Shown: piece by piece, positions 35,948 through 48,960 of the stretch
How positions within the stretch are numbered: the stretch's first letter is position 1
Layout: the number at the start of each line of letters is the position of its first letter
Source: Anoplopoma fimbria
Taxonomy: Eukaryota > Chordata > Actinopteri > Perciformes > Anoplopomatidae
Direction of reading: 5' to 3'
Assembly: GCF_027596085.1 (NCBI RefSeq)
Contig: NC_072452.1
Span: forward strand, 8,816,790-8,880,789
DNA: 64,000 nt
Translations under genes and position numbers: made by a program
Notes under the pieces: model-generated
Databases searched by the model: none
Seen by the model: only the letters and a program-made list of their open reading frames with translations
Told to the model about the DNA's origin: nothing

Positions 35948-38879
35948 CAGAAAATAAAAGTGTTCTCCAATAATCAATTCCTACTGAAATATTTACATTG
36001 CACAATTATTCATTTTAAAAGCTTTCACAGTCAGTATTAGTTTACTGGCAGTAAACATGCTAGCAGAGCTTGCTAGCAGTAGTGCTAGCACTGCTACCCG
36101 CTACAGTTCTCTGATAAGAGTACTGTAAGAGCACTGGACATTTACAGATGAGGTATGCACCATTAGAGAGAAAAGGTTTCAGCACTTGAGATGTACTGAG
36201 TATGCATAACACATTCCTGGGCACTGTCTTTGTGATCGCTTGGTCTTTTCTTCCTCTCTGGGTGAGTGGGGTCATGAGGAGAATGAATAAATGCATGACC
36301 GTCGTTCCTTATCTGCTGAGAAATGCCTTTATGAGGCAATCGCAGATCAATAAGTACTCCGCCATGCTACCTACAGGACAACATGCAGGCAGGTCTGGGA
36401 GTCTTCTGCTATATATGGACATGCTAAATGTCAGTCATGCTTCCCGGCTCTCCAATGCCATTATGAGCTTTTGCTCGGCACTATTTATAGAGAGCCTCAG
36501 CATGTTTAGTCATGAAACACCTGACCCTTCAAATCAGAGCCCACTGAGTTGAGCAATTGGAAACTTGTTTGTATCATATATTTTGACCTCCATAGCAGCA
36601 GCAGCATACTGCAAGTCAAATTGTAAAACGGAGGTGAGAAAAAATGTGAATTCTTAAAAGACAAATGTGTCCCCTGTAACCTTCACCTTTGTCCCATCTG
36701 CCTTTCTGTCTTTCAAATATGCTTTATTTTGTCTCCCTGAAGGTCCTCCAGCTCCTAGCACCGCTCCTTCACAGTTACGAGTCGAGACTGCAGCACAGAC
36801 AGATGCTTGTTTTGTATTTCTGCCATCGACTGAACCCTCAGGTTTAGACCAAAGTGTCCATATATATATTCAATTTCTCCAACGAGCCACCGTGCAGAGC
36901 AAACTTCACAGACAAGAAACAGAGACGGAGGGCACTTACTGCTCGTACACATAATAGAGAGCCTCCTTTGCTTTTAGCTTGATTCAAATCGTGTTCACTC
37001 ATACAATTATTTAGAATGTGCTCTTGGCATTTTAACACCCACTTTCAACCTCACTTTTTTGGTGGAAATGAATGGGAATAATAAAACATGCATATTATTA
37101 CAACAACCCAAATGTGTTTTTGTGAGGGCTGCATGAAAAATCCATGAAAAGCCAAGTGTCTTAAAACGAAATCACAATTTACTGCACATGAATGGCAAGA
37201 GTTTTGTAATCACTTCGTTGCTGTTTTCTTTTCTGTCTTCAAAGGAAAAATGGCATTTAATTGCCATTTCAAATGTACATCTGTTAGACTGTGAATATAA
37301 ATGAGACTGCTAGGCCTCTTGTTCTCATGGTAACACAAGTAGGATGGGATGTGTTGATTGACCTTGAGGGTGTGGAATTTCCTTTCCCACATGAATTTAG
37401 CAGCCAGGTAAGTCACTGGGTGTCTGCGTGGCATCGATTTTGCGGCTTGTGATAGTGAACCGTCAAACGCTTGTGTTAGCGCATCTTCTCTGGCTGCATA
37501 TATATAAACATATTCAAATAAGTCCAAATAGTTTACGTAATGAGAAAACAAGTCTGTCAGAAAAAAAGAAATTGCATTCATCTAATTCACAGCACATATG
37601 TTATTAGGAAGTGACACTGCAACCATTCAGGTGATCATTGTGTAATGTTTCAATTCACGCAGGCAATGCATTACAATGATAAATTGATCAGTGTGTGTTG
37701 CTGTGGTGGTACGTCGGCAGGCCTGTGGGGGGCACTCCAGCACTTTCCCCGTTGTCTGTCACTCTCTTCCCTCCATCTCTACTGTTTCTCAGCTTTCCAT
37801 CCCCATTTTCTGTCTTCCTTTTGTTCTGTGACTCTATCACTCCTCACTCTTTCTCCTTCTCTTTCTCATACTGATGCGCTCTCTCATCACTGCTTCTCTC
37901 TCCCTCAAGTTCTTCCTCCTTTCTCCCTCCAATATTCCACTTTTGGTGGACACCCATTTTCTCTCATTTGCTCCCTCTTTCCTCTCCGTCTCCTCGAGCT
38001 CATCTCTGTTGTCTCTTCTGCCACTTTTTTGCTCAGGATTTTTTTTTAATCGATACTCCCCTTCACGCAAAATAAAACGAACACACATTAGAAACAAGGC
38101 ATAAGTAGCTTGACCTTCTCTCTGTTGCACCTATTTCTCATTCACTGTCTTTCCATATTGCAGCAGGGCATAATTAGTATTTCCATACAAGAGCATTATC
38201 AGATTGCCGGTATATGGGGAAAAAGCATAATAATGGGGGTTTGATGACACAGACAGGACGCTTTTTTTCTTTCTTGCGATTTCACAGCAAGCGATAGTGA
38301 GTTTGACGTCAGCTCATCAGTCATTCCACAGATTCTTACTCATTCAACGTGTTTAATCCTTGGGCAGCTTGGAAGAGATAACTGGCCATCAAATTAAGGG
38401 AATACATTAAGGTTAAGTTGTCAAAAACGTGAAATGTGCTGTATGTTTTGAGAGACATTAAAGCAGAGCTCTGTGATCCAATCTTGCCGTGGATAAATCC
38501 ATCTCTCTCTTTTGGTAGGACGAGAAAAGAACAGGAATATTTAATAATTTCAGCTTTTGTTTCAAATCATTTGCAGATTCACAAACAATTGCCCAGTCAT
38601 TTAATCTTGTTGGAGCTCCAGGCTTAAAAGTGTCTTCTCAAGTAGACAGATATTTATCTAAAAGATGTCACCGTGCCAAGTGTATTCATTCATGCCAGGA
38701 GTTGTAATCGAGTTGACAACATCTGCACTCCAGGGATTAAGTGAAAGAACAGCAAAACGCTGTTATAGATTGGGCAAATCATATTCAATCGCTCTGCCTG
38801 TGGATAAATAGAGCCACTTTAGAGTTTGATGTGAGTCTCCTTTGAGCAAACCAACTGTCAGCTACACCTACACTACCCA
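35948..38879. other. Gene-free DNA with a pyrimidine-rich tract
   Basis: From about 37745 to 38040 the plus strand is mostly C and T (a degenerate tract, not a pure repeat), which produces long Ser/Leu- or Lys/Arg/Glu-rich open frames on the two strands. Around 36200-36380 a unique-looking block contains GAGGCAATCGCAGATCAATA. No exon recognised. Confidence 0.4.
37722..37736 (+). promoter_or_regulatory. Weaker candidate CTCF-binding site
   Basis: CCTGTGGGGGGCACT matches CCASYAGRKGGCRSY at 13 of 15 positions. It lies just left of the pyrimidine-rich tract. Confidence 0.3.
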
Positions 38880-39130
38880 ATTTATTTCATTAAAACATTA
38901 TTGATTTCTCCTTTGTCACAAATTATAATAAAAAGCAGGCCATGTCAAGAGATGGTAATTAATGATTAGCCCTTATATGTATTACTTTGTCAGGAAATGA
39001 CTGATGGCTGCTTGATGGCTGATGGCCATGACCTTGACTGGGGAAATTACCGGCGAGGTGGCAGACCAAGGAGATAGGTTGCATGAAGAAGCCATTTCTT
39101 AATGACTGAGTTACATCATATCCCTTTCAA
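38880..39130. promoter_or_regulatory. Enhancer-like block
   Basis: Contains GGTAATTAATGATTAGCCC (38954-38972, overlapping homeodomain cores), three GATGGCT/GATGGCC words in a row near 39005-39030, and CATGACCTTGAC (nuclear-receptor half site). Even composition and no repeats other than the GATGGC words. Confidence 0.35.
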
Positions 39131-42100
39131 AGCGTATGGCTTCGTGCCCCAAGAACACACAGATCATAAATTTTAAACCACTTTATTTCAATTTCTCCAG
39201 GATCCACAGGCAAATATCTACATTTCTTATATGTGTGAATGATTAATCTACTGTAGGCTAATCGCCATAAAACACTTTATCGATTAAAACACAGACAACA
39301 CAAGGCGAGAGAAGTGTGGTATAAACAGTCAGAAAATGTACAGTGGTTTGAGTGTAGATCCCGGTTGCCATCAGTCTGTTTAAGGATGGAGTTACATTTA
39401 AACCGACTGTTGTGATTGAAATGAGTGCATGATGCGGCGTCCTTCATAAATGCAAAATAATCCCTTTGCTGTGTTTACAGTGGCAGTCCAGAAAGCTAGC
39501 TAACCACTCTGACTGAGTAACCAGTTGTTATGCGCTGTTGACTCGTTCAACATAAAGTGATACTATAACAAAAAAAACAACAACAAGGTGTTGTCTGGCA
39601 GATGTCTGGTGTAACTAGCTATACAGAGGTGCTAATCCTGCTAATGTTGGTTCTCGCCATTTGGGAGGGATGGTAGAGTTGGGGAAGATTCCCATGTTAA
39701 CAACGTCATCAAGATGGTTGTATGAATACAGAGTTGGTCATGTGAGGATTAAATAACACCATATCCATTCAATTTGGGCTTCATCACATTGAATTACTGA
39801 TATGAGGCAGCCATATTTGTTTCCTTTTGAGGAACATTAACTATGAAGCACCAAGTCGGGTGTATTAGAGCTTTCTTAAAATCCAAATTTCCCAGTCGTA
39901 ATAACAACTTGGATGTTGTTGAAAACACCATTTACTCATAATTGTAATTACATCGATGTGACATGACAGCCTGGGTTAGGGTTACAACACAACATTTAAG
40001 TCATGAACTTGAAGCGACACACCCTTCAATGAGAGGATATCCAATTTGCTGGTGGAAGTGAAATGTTTGAGGAGTCCCTGAGCTGGTATAATTGCCATGA
40101 CGGTATTTGTACATGCCCATGACCAAGGGTGAATAAACGGGCCTACTGAGCCCAGGCCCAGGGGCCCCTCAGCCAGAGCCTCAGTGTGAGGTCGCTGTTA
40201 TTCCCTTTGCATTTCTTGTCACATAGTCAACGTCTGAGTGTATGGCTGCTGTCAACCTTATGAGATGCAAGTAAATGTGGTCCTCTATGTCTTAGTTAAT
40301 ATGCTGTTGGCATTAATTGCGTGTGTGTGCTGTAAATCCTGTTGAGATGCAGGTGAATTTAGTTATTGTGCTATTGGCTGCAAGTCAGTGTACTTGCTCT
40401 GCCAGGGGGGACCCATTGTCTCATAATCTGCCTATGCCCAGGACATCTGTCGCACCTCAGCAGGTGTTCTCAGCAGCTGGACAAGATAGAATGAAAAACA
40501 GCACTCACCCAAAGCTAAGATATGCTTAAATAAACCAGTAGGATCTGTTGTAACATATTTAATGTTTACTCGGTAACAGCTTAAAGCTAGACATCTTTTT
40601 TGATACAATGGTGTTAGATTGTTTAATAAAACTATAACATGCAGGACCTGGCCAGTATGTTTAGTCTCCTCTTATTTATATCCCCCTGGAAGTTGTCCAG
40701 CATTATTTGGTTTATTTGATATTTTGAAGTTGTCTGGTCATTTCAATGATTAACCGACTACTTAATGTTAGCTCGTCCAATAATCAATCAGGAAATTTCA
40801 TTGGAATTTGTAAACAAGAGTGAATGATATTTTAATCCAAATATTTCACATTGTTCCAGCACTCTGAAGACAGAATGTAATATCAGCAGTTTAGGGACTA
40901 TAATTTATAATGTATACAATAGTTCATGTAATTAAGAACAAGACGGGATAAGTCATTTGGAGACTTTACTCCTCCGTTAATGTAGACAAACTCACTATGG
41001 GCCTATCATTTAATTAATGAGATGCTTTCACAAATCCGTGACTGGTGATTTGATCCACACTCATCTCTCATCAATCTTTTCAACAAGAAATATAGAAAAG
41101 AAAAGGAATATTCCTCGTTTATAATATTTAAATGATCATTAACCACGTGCAATGCGCAATTTGCGAAAGAAAGGAGACTCAGAAAATTGAGAGAGGGGCA
41201 ATCCTGCACGGTGCACATGGAAGAATCCCAGAATACAGATCAACTGGTGAAAGCGTCAGAGGTGGATAATGTCCGCCATGCAGAGAGGGATTATTTTGTC
41301 AAAGCAAGGATCGCCTGCCAATACAGAGACTCATACCCACACGGTGTGGGTCTTAGACAAAAGCATTGAGACATTACTTTCATCACTGTGCTTCATTCTG
41401 TGCTGAGGGGAGGGATGTTTGGTTCAAATTAGTGGATAACAAAGTGCATTTCAAATAGCCTCCACATTGTTGGATCAGAGAGATTTTTTGCTGTTTGTTG
41501 CTTCAGTATATTTTCTGCTTGATTCTATACAACTTTTCATCATGGAAAACAATTTACAGGCTTTTAGCTTCAAGTACAATGTGAGAGGTAGCTTCCTTTT
41601 TTTTCAAGTAAATAGTTTAGACAACCTCAAAGAAAATTAAATTAAACTTGAATCAGCTTCACATCTGCTTTAGTGTTATTTAAGATCACTTTATAAGCAT
41701 GACTGCAAAGCACACTAGGAAAAGGTGGGCAATTTATAAAAAAGCATTTTTTTAAAATACTGTTCTATTCTAGGGAGTAATTAGGTATTCATAAGATGTA
41801 GCCATACATTAAGTGTCTACTTCACATATAGTATTGCATGCACCTACACTATCTATGAATATATCAGACACATACATTTGGACAGGGTAGGTAAGAGGTT
41901 GTAGGTACTCTCCAGCAGACAAGTATAATCTCTTCTATAAATCTGCAGCAGAGCCGCTCTGCTCCGAGCAGCTTAAACAGACTCCAGCCTCATGAGTAGG
42001 AGGCTCTTGAAACACGAAATGCCACAAAGCAAACATTAAATTTACCAAAATGTCCTTGTCCGTAGCATTTGCTGCAATTATATGCAATTCAAGTTGGAGT

Positions 42101-43387
42101 AGAAATTACTGAGGCGACAGAGGTCAGCAGAACCTCCCATTAAAGAATGACAGTTCTGGGAATATGAAATCATGGGGACCCCTGTTCCTGGGAGACCATT
42201 TGTTAAACAACCCTCATGGGGACTTTTGAAGCGTAATGTAGCAGATTTTCAGACACTGTGCGAAATGAATTTTTAAGTCTTTGGCAGCTTGTTTGATTTT
42301 GAGTTAAACCACATAAACCACAGTTGATTGGTTGATTGGATTTATTTGGCAATGGAAATAAATAGGCTTTATAAGGGACATGGGCTCCATGTACAATTTT
42401 TAAAGAAATCATCAGGGATAACACAAGAAAGCTAGTATGTTTATTTCCATTGTGGTCCTTGATTGAATGGGTTACAGGACGGGTCACTAGCAAATTACAA
42501 CTTGACAGCTCACACGTTCAAACAGACTAAAAACAATACACAGTAAATAATAATCTAAATTGTCTGATCCTGTCACAACAAATCGCGGCAGTATTTGAGG
42601 TATTAATTTAATATTTTCTGCTGCTATACCTTATACCTTATATATCTTACAGCGGTTTTGAACCTATTTGCCAGTAGTGTTTTAAATCTGTAGGGTACCA
42701 AGTCAGTCAAGCTCCGCCTGGTGGTATAACTATGTTAATCCCCAACCCGACAAACATAGTCAGTAAGATATTTGGGTACATCCCACTGAATAATCTTCAG
42801 TACCATACACAAATTAATCTGGTCCACCCTGTCTTGTACCCTAAACCAATTTACTCCCTCGAAATTAGGGGAATCCAGTTATTTTTAATCCGTCATTTTA
42901 AGAGCAGCAAAGAAGAACATGATTTAAAATAAGATGCACATGCATTTGATTTCCCCAAGAAATTTGTAACATTTAACCAGCTGCCTTTTTTTTTTATTAG
43001 CGGTAGGATTTCTCTTCTCATATGCTTTGTTAAAATAAAATCAATTATCTGTGATTAAAACAATCCAGCAGACGCCGCTCCCCAAAGCAGGAGGTGATTT
43101 AGAATTATCTGTCAGCTATGTTCGAGAAGAGATGGCAGAAAGCCATCCTTGTGTGGTGATGAATCTGGTGGAATACCAATGGAACAGAAAAAGCTACAGC
43201 TCTCACAGAGAGAGAGAGAGACAGAGCTTCACATTTTCTGTGCTGCAGTCCTTAAGCCATGCAAGAAAAATCGAAAGCTTCAAGTTCATCATACTTATTT
43301 TGTATTTTCTCTCCCCTCACTGTGAAATGACCCTCTTCGAGTTCACTCCACGTCTGCTATATTCCCTTCTCTCCCATAAATGGTTGA
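39131..43387. other. Gene-free DNA
   Basis: About 4.2 kb with no defensible exon. Two related short segments with GAGATGCARGTRAAT occur at about 40262 and 40344. A 17-bp palindrome ACCCACAC-G-GTGTGGGT sits at 41335-41351. At about 40735-40800 there is a scrap like the repeat at 32.5 kb. The 42300-42350 part has repeated TTGATTGG words. Confidence 0.4.
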
Positions 43388-43456
43388 CCATCCCCCCTCT
43401 GCCAAAACCCCCCACCCCTCCCCATCCTCCTCCTCCTCTTCCTCCTCCTCCTCTCT
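43388..43456. repeat. Polypyrimidine tract with (TCC)n
   Basis: Nearly all C and T on the plus strand, including C-runs and about eight TCC units. The complementary strand is purine-rich. Such tracts can form intramolecular triplexes. Confidence 0.85.
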
Positions 43457-46400
43457 TTACTAAAATTGCAGCCCCACTATGCTGTCATTTGTAGCTTGCA
43501 CTGGGACAAAAAAGCCTTCTGGGTAACATTGTTTGAATGTGCCGAGCTCAAACAGACACCCAGAACCAACAGAACCGTTCGTGCAAATCTTATAGTCAAT
43601 CCTTGTTATTGTGGAGTGAACAGAAGCTCCAAATAGCCGACATTCTCTGCAGACCCCTGCAGCATTGTGAATCAATGAGCCAAAAGTACATAAAGATTGT
43701 GCCAACGTCGCACCACAAATCAAAGCTTTGTGACTTCATGTCAACACAGTTTCATCTAAATTATTTTGTGGAGCTCTCTAAAACTTTAAGAAGTTGGTCA
43801 CTTGGATTTAACTTTTTGTCTGAAGCAAACAAAGCACTTCATTTGATGTACAACTGGTAAAACTGCAGTGACGTTGGCACACAAATACTATTAGCTGCTA
43901 ATCATTCAGAACACTGAGTAAGTGCTAAACAAATCAAAGTTCCCAAACAGAAATCTAGTCATGTTTGTTTTTGTCCTCTACAAAACAACAAACCTGTAGT
44001 TATTTATGAGATTAACTCAGAATATTTGGGACACGGACAGCGAGGCTGAGTGGAAGGGAGTCCGGGCTTCTTCAAAGCCTAATTGAAAGAAATGTATTTC
44101 AGCAGGGCTCTTAGCTGTCCTACCTTTTAGTTGAAGGTCTGGGCTCTGAAGTCAGCAGGTAGGCTTTTACACTTCTCATGGTTAGCTCATTAGCTTAGTT
44201 GCGTCTGCCAGACAGAGTCGGAGCTGTGAAAACATGCCAAAAATCTAAGTCAGGACTAGCCAAACTGACTTTATTGGCAACCGGTTATACAATATGTGTG
44301 CTCACACCATGATAGTTGGCTTAGATATGGATGCTGTGTTTCTGCTCAACGCCTAGTTATAAGAGCTTCGGGCTATGTTGGCAAGAGTCACTGTAATTGT
44401 AGAGTATGTGCTCTTGCATAGGAGAATGTACAACAAACTGATCTCCTATAAGAACATTTTCCAGCCTCAGATTATTATCTCCACCATAAAATAATGCATT
44501 CATCCGTGGGCATGTACATGCATCAGTGTGTGTGTATCCTTGTGTCTGTCTGTCTGTCGGTCCACAGTTAATATCGAACACTACTGGATCCATCAGCCTG
44601 ATGGGCCCAGTTGTGTGCACATTTATGACTGTATGCTAGAGGACCTCTCGTGTTTGCAGTTATTCACACTTTTTGAAAACATATTTTAATGACAACATAT
44701 TGTATATGCTGTTATATACCGTCATTGTCCGCTGACTTGTCACTACTCTTAACTGGCTGGTAGAGACCATGAACTGTTTTAGTTTGGAACATTGTTTGAG
44801 AAGCTTGAATTCAGATGGAGTACGGTTTTCTGTTTTAATAAGGAGAACAGGGTTTAGAATATTTCCTCGACAGAATCAGATAGCAGGACACTCTGCTCAA
44901 AATGTAGATCATATATATTCTTTCAGTGCCTCTTTTTTTGGCATCAACCTTGCGTTCACACATGCATTGTCACGAAAACAGACGTGAAGCGTAAATAAAT
45001 GCTTCAGTTTGCAGCTGAGACAAGCCTGCATGGAGCCAGTGCAGAAAACTGCATAGATTAAAATGAGAGCATATCCGAGTGCACTTTTCTAGTTTTCTAT
45101 ATGTACCCTACATGTACCAAGAGCTGACTGCTATCCACCATCTCTGTGACCTTGGGGTATTTTGTTAGGTTTTCTCAACATTGTGAGCGTCTCTGTGTAC
45201 AGAGCTACTCTCCTCTGTTTACGCATAAAGAATATTTTCTTGAGAGATTATATTTTGCCTGTTATGACAGAAGTCAGTCTGCAGTTATTGTGCCCTCTGT
45301 AAAGTTATGAAAACAGAAAAAGTATTGCCTTCTCAATTAGGTGGCAAAGAAGAATGAATAACTGTTTAATGGATATGACTTCCCCATGTTGTTTCCCCTC
45401 TGAACAAAGAGATTTGTTACACAGCATCTGATTTATTTCAAATGTTAACCTTACGCTTAATAGACATAAACAGATAATTCACACAAGTGAAGCTTTTTAA
45501 ATGGCCGGCTGTAATGCAAATCCAGTGACAACAACTTAATTTGCTTTTTCAGCCACTGAGCACAAACCATGCGAGTAGTAGATTAGCTTTGCAGACAGTA
45601 ACAGTGATCAGCGTAATGATTTTTATTCAATTACGGGATTAAAATAAATTCCATAAGTGACAACATAAACTGTGTGTTGACATCAAAGTTAAACCAATAG
45701 CGTTGTGGATGATTTTAACAAGTTATGTTAATTTTTCCAGTTACTGGGATTCTTGTAATTTGCGGTCTTAACTTAATTTGTTGTGCAATTTAACGAGGTG
45801 AGGCTTCCTGTGTGTGGATTTTGATGTGTCTTTAGTTGATGAAACATGTGTTAAGCCTCATTACTTGGGCAGACTCGGTACACTTCCTCAGACAAATTTC
45901 CATCCATAAAATTTCCAGACAGAGGCTGTCTGACCCGTGGTCTGCCCCCGACAATAACAAGGTCTCCTGTTCTGCTGAAGCTGAGCGGCCATGGACAGCA
46001 TTTGTGCTGTATCACATTATCAAATTGGCTCTTCTTTCTCTCCTCTCCCGTAATATAACATGCAGAGAATTTCTGCACTCTCTGCATGATCCCCGAATGT
46101 CAAGGATATGAGCCTGCCAGTTATGCTGCAAGCTAAGGGGTCCCTCTCCTTTCCTCTCTTAATAAAGTAATAAATGCATACAATGAGTAGTAGTGACCAA
46201 GGAGTAAACACTTTCAATTCAAAGCTTTGGAAATGGTTACTCATTCCCGTTCTAAGTCCAGACATTCTCACAATGCCCACCTCTTTGACCATGGCAGAGA
46301 AAAACCCCACCAGGATCAGAATAGCTTACTATGAAGTGACCGGCAGTGACGGAAAAGTCTCAATTGCACTATATGTTTGAAACAAAAACAAAAGTTTGAT

Positions 46401-48689
46401 AAAAATGTAGGGGCAAAAAATAACAATAGCCAATCTGGAGAAGAAGGAACATTATGAGAAGAGAACAGCTCATTAGCTGCAACTGCTTTGGCTGTTCAAA
46501 ACAATGTGTCACTACATGTTTCAAAATGACATCCTGCTGAAATAAACAGACAACATTTCTCTCCTGCTGTCGCCACACTAAAGTCAGAAGAGACATAAAG
46601 CCACACAAATAGCATAATCTTCAAGACTTCAGTATCTCTCTCCCTCTGAAAACTGCCTTTTCTTTTCTTTCCAAATAATGTAAGCACTTTATCTATATGT
46701 ACAGCGTTTATAGGCTCACGTAAGGAGCTTTAATTCAGCATATTTGAATGTGACTGAGGCAACTATCATTTTATTCAAAACAAACGAGGAAATACATAAA
46801 TAACCGAGCACCAATCGGACAAGTTCAAAGCGGTGCTTTCTAACCTCGGCTCACTGATGGAAGGAACATGAAAAGGGGCCCCAGGAGATGGTGGGTTTCA
46901 CATACCAGTGTGATTTATGGTCTACCATAACAAATCAACAAGTTTAACTTTAATTGTTTTCTTTGCGATGGGAGGTGGGGTAGTTAATACAGAGCAATGA
47001 TTGATGGCACAGGGCACCATGTTTGGCTCGGCACTTTGTCTTTTGCAGTGCAGCTCAGGAATTGAACCAGTTGATAGAAGCAATTAATTTGAGGGGGAAT
47101 TTTTTGATTTAGGAAATATACAGACCTAAAAATATCCTGCAAATTGTACCATTGCTGTGTTGGTAAGGGGTCTTCCAGTTTTTTGTTTTTATCGTTTTAT
47201 AGATGAAAGACATTTATTTTTTAAAAGCCAATGTCCAACATTGCCGTTGTATCTTTTATTTTTTTTTACTTTACATGGGTTTACACCTTCATCCATATCA
47301 ATTTGTTTTTTAATCTTTGGGTAACACTTTATCTGAGCGGGATACATTTAATAAAGTTAGCTTCTGTTTTAGCTACATTAGTTTGATAAGTAATTGAGAC
47401 AACCATTTAATTACATGCTTTGCTGATGATGCCTCTCTTGGAATACTGGGTGTTAACCATTAATCAGTGGTACACACCTAATTTACAAGGACAACGGTAC
47501 AGGGATGGGAGTGGAAATGGTCACACCATTACATTAAATCACCATTAGTAATTAGTGAAGCTAGTGGCACCAGCAGCCCCATGATATATTGTGATAACAA
47601 TAAATCACAGGAATAAAATAACAACTATAGCTGATATCACAGCTGATCAGCACTCCATAGATCACAGCACAGTCCTTTAAACAGTCTTTCACTGTGATAA
47701 TTGTAGCCATGTGGTCTAAAGGTGCCTCTGAATGCTTCACAGAGTAACCTAGCAGCTCCTGCCAGTAACTCAGGGCAAGCTGTGGTAGGTCTATTTATTT
47801 TTTGCATTTGTTCCAGCCGGCTGGCGACTGATGCAATAGACTGTAGATGATTTACTTCTGTTGATTATTGAATCATGGAGGAAGAGAGAGAGAGAAAAAA
47901 ACCCTTGCCCAGAAAGCTACGCCTGACTTTTAATTAAGTTTGGACAAAAAACTGCTCGTTCCTCAGTCAATTCATAAAAATGACCTTCATTGTGAATTAC
48001 AGTAATGAAATATGATGAGCACAGCTTGGGAGCGTTGATTCGACACCGTACTGTACAGAGGGGTTGGGAAAAGAATGATGATGGTTCTGTGAGTGAGGCT
48101 ACACAGTAAGTTTCTGTTGTTACAATGGCTACACAATGCATACGGAAACTGCAAAGACAATAAATCAAACAGAATTGATTGCGGTACTGTCTTGGAGTGT
48201 TTTTGCAAACATCAATCACATTTGCAATGAATTAGGACTGCTGCAAATGCTTAGGATGCAGGGCAAACTGAGATGGACTCACCGCTATAAGCAAATTATA
48301 TTGTTCCGTTTGATGCTGGGAAGGTGAGCAGCACAAGAGCAATGGTTCATTGAGTTTAGATGAGAATAAACAAAATAAATTAATTTGTGACTTGTCCAAT
48401 CAGATGATGCGGCTGATTTAATTTCAGATCCTCATTTACAATATATCAACATTTAATTGAACAACAAAGCAGAAAGGACATAAGTTGACTTTGACAAATT
48501 TCACTGGTCAAAGTCAACATACAAAAAAACAATATAATTATATTTGGTTATTATAATTAGTATTATTATAATACTGTTTTCTTTTTCTTATATACACACG
48601 ACACCAAACTGTACATTTCTGAGATCATGCTCTGAATGGCAATTACGTTAGGTAATCCTAAACTCCCAGTACAAGGTACAGTTAACTTT
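43457..48689. other. Gene-free DNA
   Basis: About 5.2 kb with no defensible exon. An octamer ATGCAAAT lies at 45514-45521 within AATGGCCGGCTGTAATGCAA. A frame ending at 46380 contains MAEKNPTRIRIAYYEV, protein-like in feel but only about 29 codons from that Met and without splice context. The inverted repeat at 48484-48518 is listed separately. Confidence 0.4.
48484..48518. repeat. Perfect 12-bp inverted repeat, 11-nt loop
   Basis: Left arm GTTGACTTTGAC, loop of 11 nt, right arm GTCAAAGTCAAC. All pairs match and flanks do not continue the pairing. Confidence 0.95.
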
Positions 48690-48960
48690 TAAAGGAATAG
48701 TTCAGGAATAGTTGATTAGTTAAATGAGAATATTGATTCCACTCTCAAACCTGTACTATAAATATGTAGCTGGAGCCAGCAGTTGGTTATCTTAGCTTAG
48801 CATACCAACTTAAAACAGGGGAAAATGTAACAAATATCAGCTTCCAGCAACTATAAAGCTCACTTATGAAGATGCAAGATGTAAATTATTTTTTACAAAT
48901 ACCAAAGTTTTCAAATGGTGTAAAAAGGATGTTTTGTGGTTTATATATTAATAAACAGTA
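48690..48960 (+). repeat. Relic of another dispersed teleost repeat
   Basis: Begins AAAGGAATAGTTCAGGAATA, followed by ATTGATTCCACTCTCAAACC, CTGGAGCCAGCAGTTGGTTA and TTAGCTTAGCATACC. This sequence of phrases is familiar from an abundant percomorph repeat. The copy is diverged, its right end is uncertain, and I cannot give its class with confidence. Confidence 0.6.

Noticed and set aside
37645..38130. Plus-strand Ser/Leu-rich and minus-strand Arg/Glu-rich frames
   Set aside because: Both come from a degenerate pyrimidine-rich tract.
40262..40375. Two related GAGATGCARGTRAAT segments as a tandem repeat
   Set aside because: Similarity beyond the first 20 bases is too weak to call.
41335..41351. 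Palindrome ACCCACAC-G-GTGTGGGT
   Set aside because: Real but only 8-bp arms, so expected by chance in a window of this size.
46174..46380. Small plus-strand frame with MAEKNPTRIRIAYYEV
   Set aside because: Protein-like in feel but too short, with no splice context or family.
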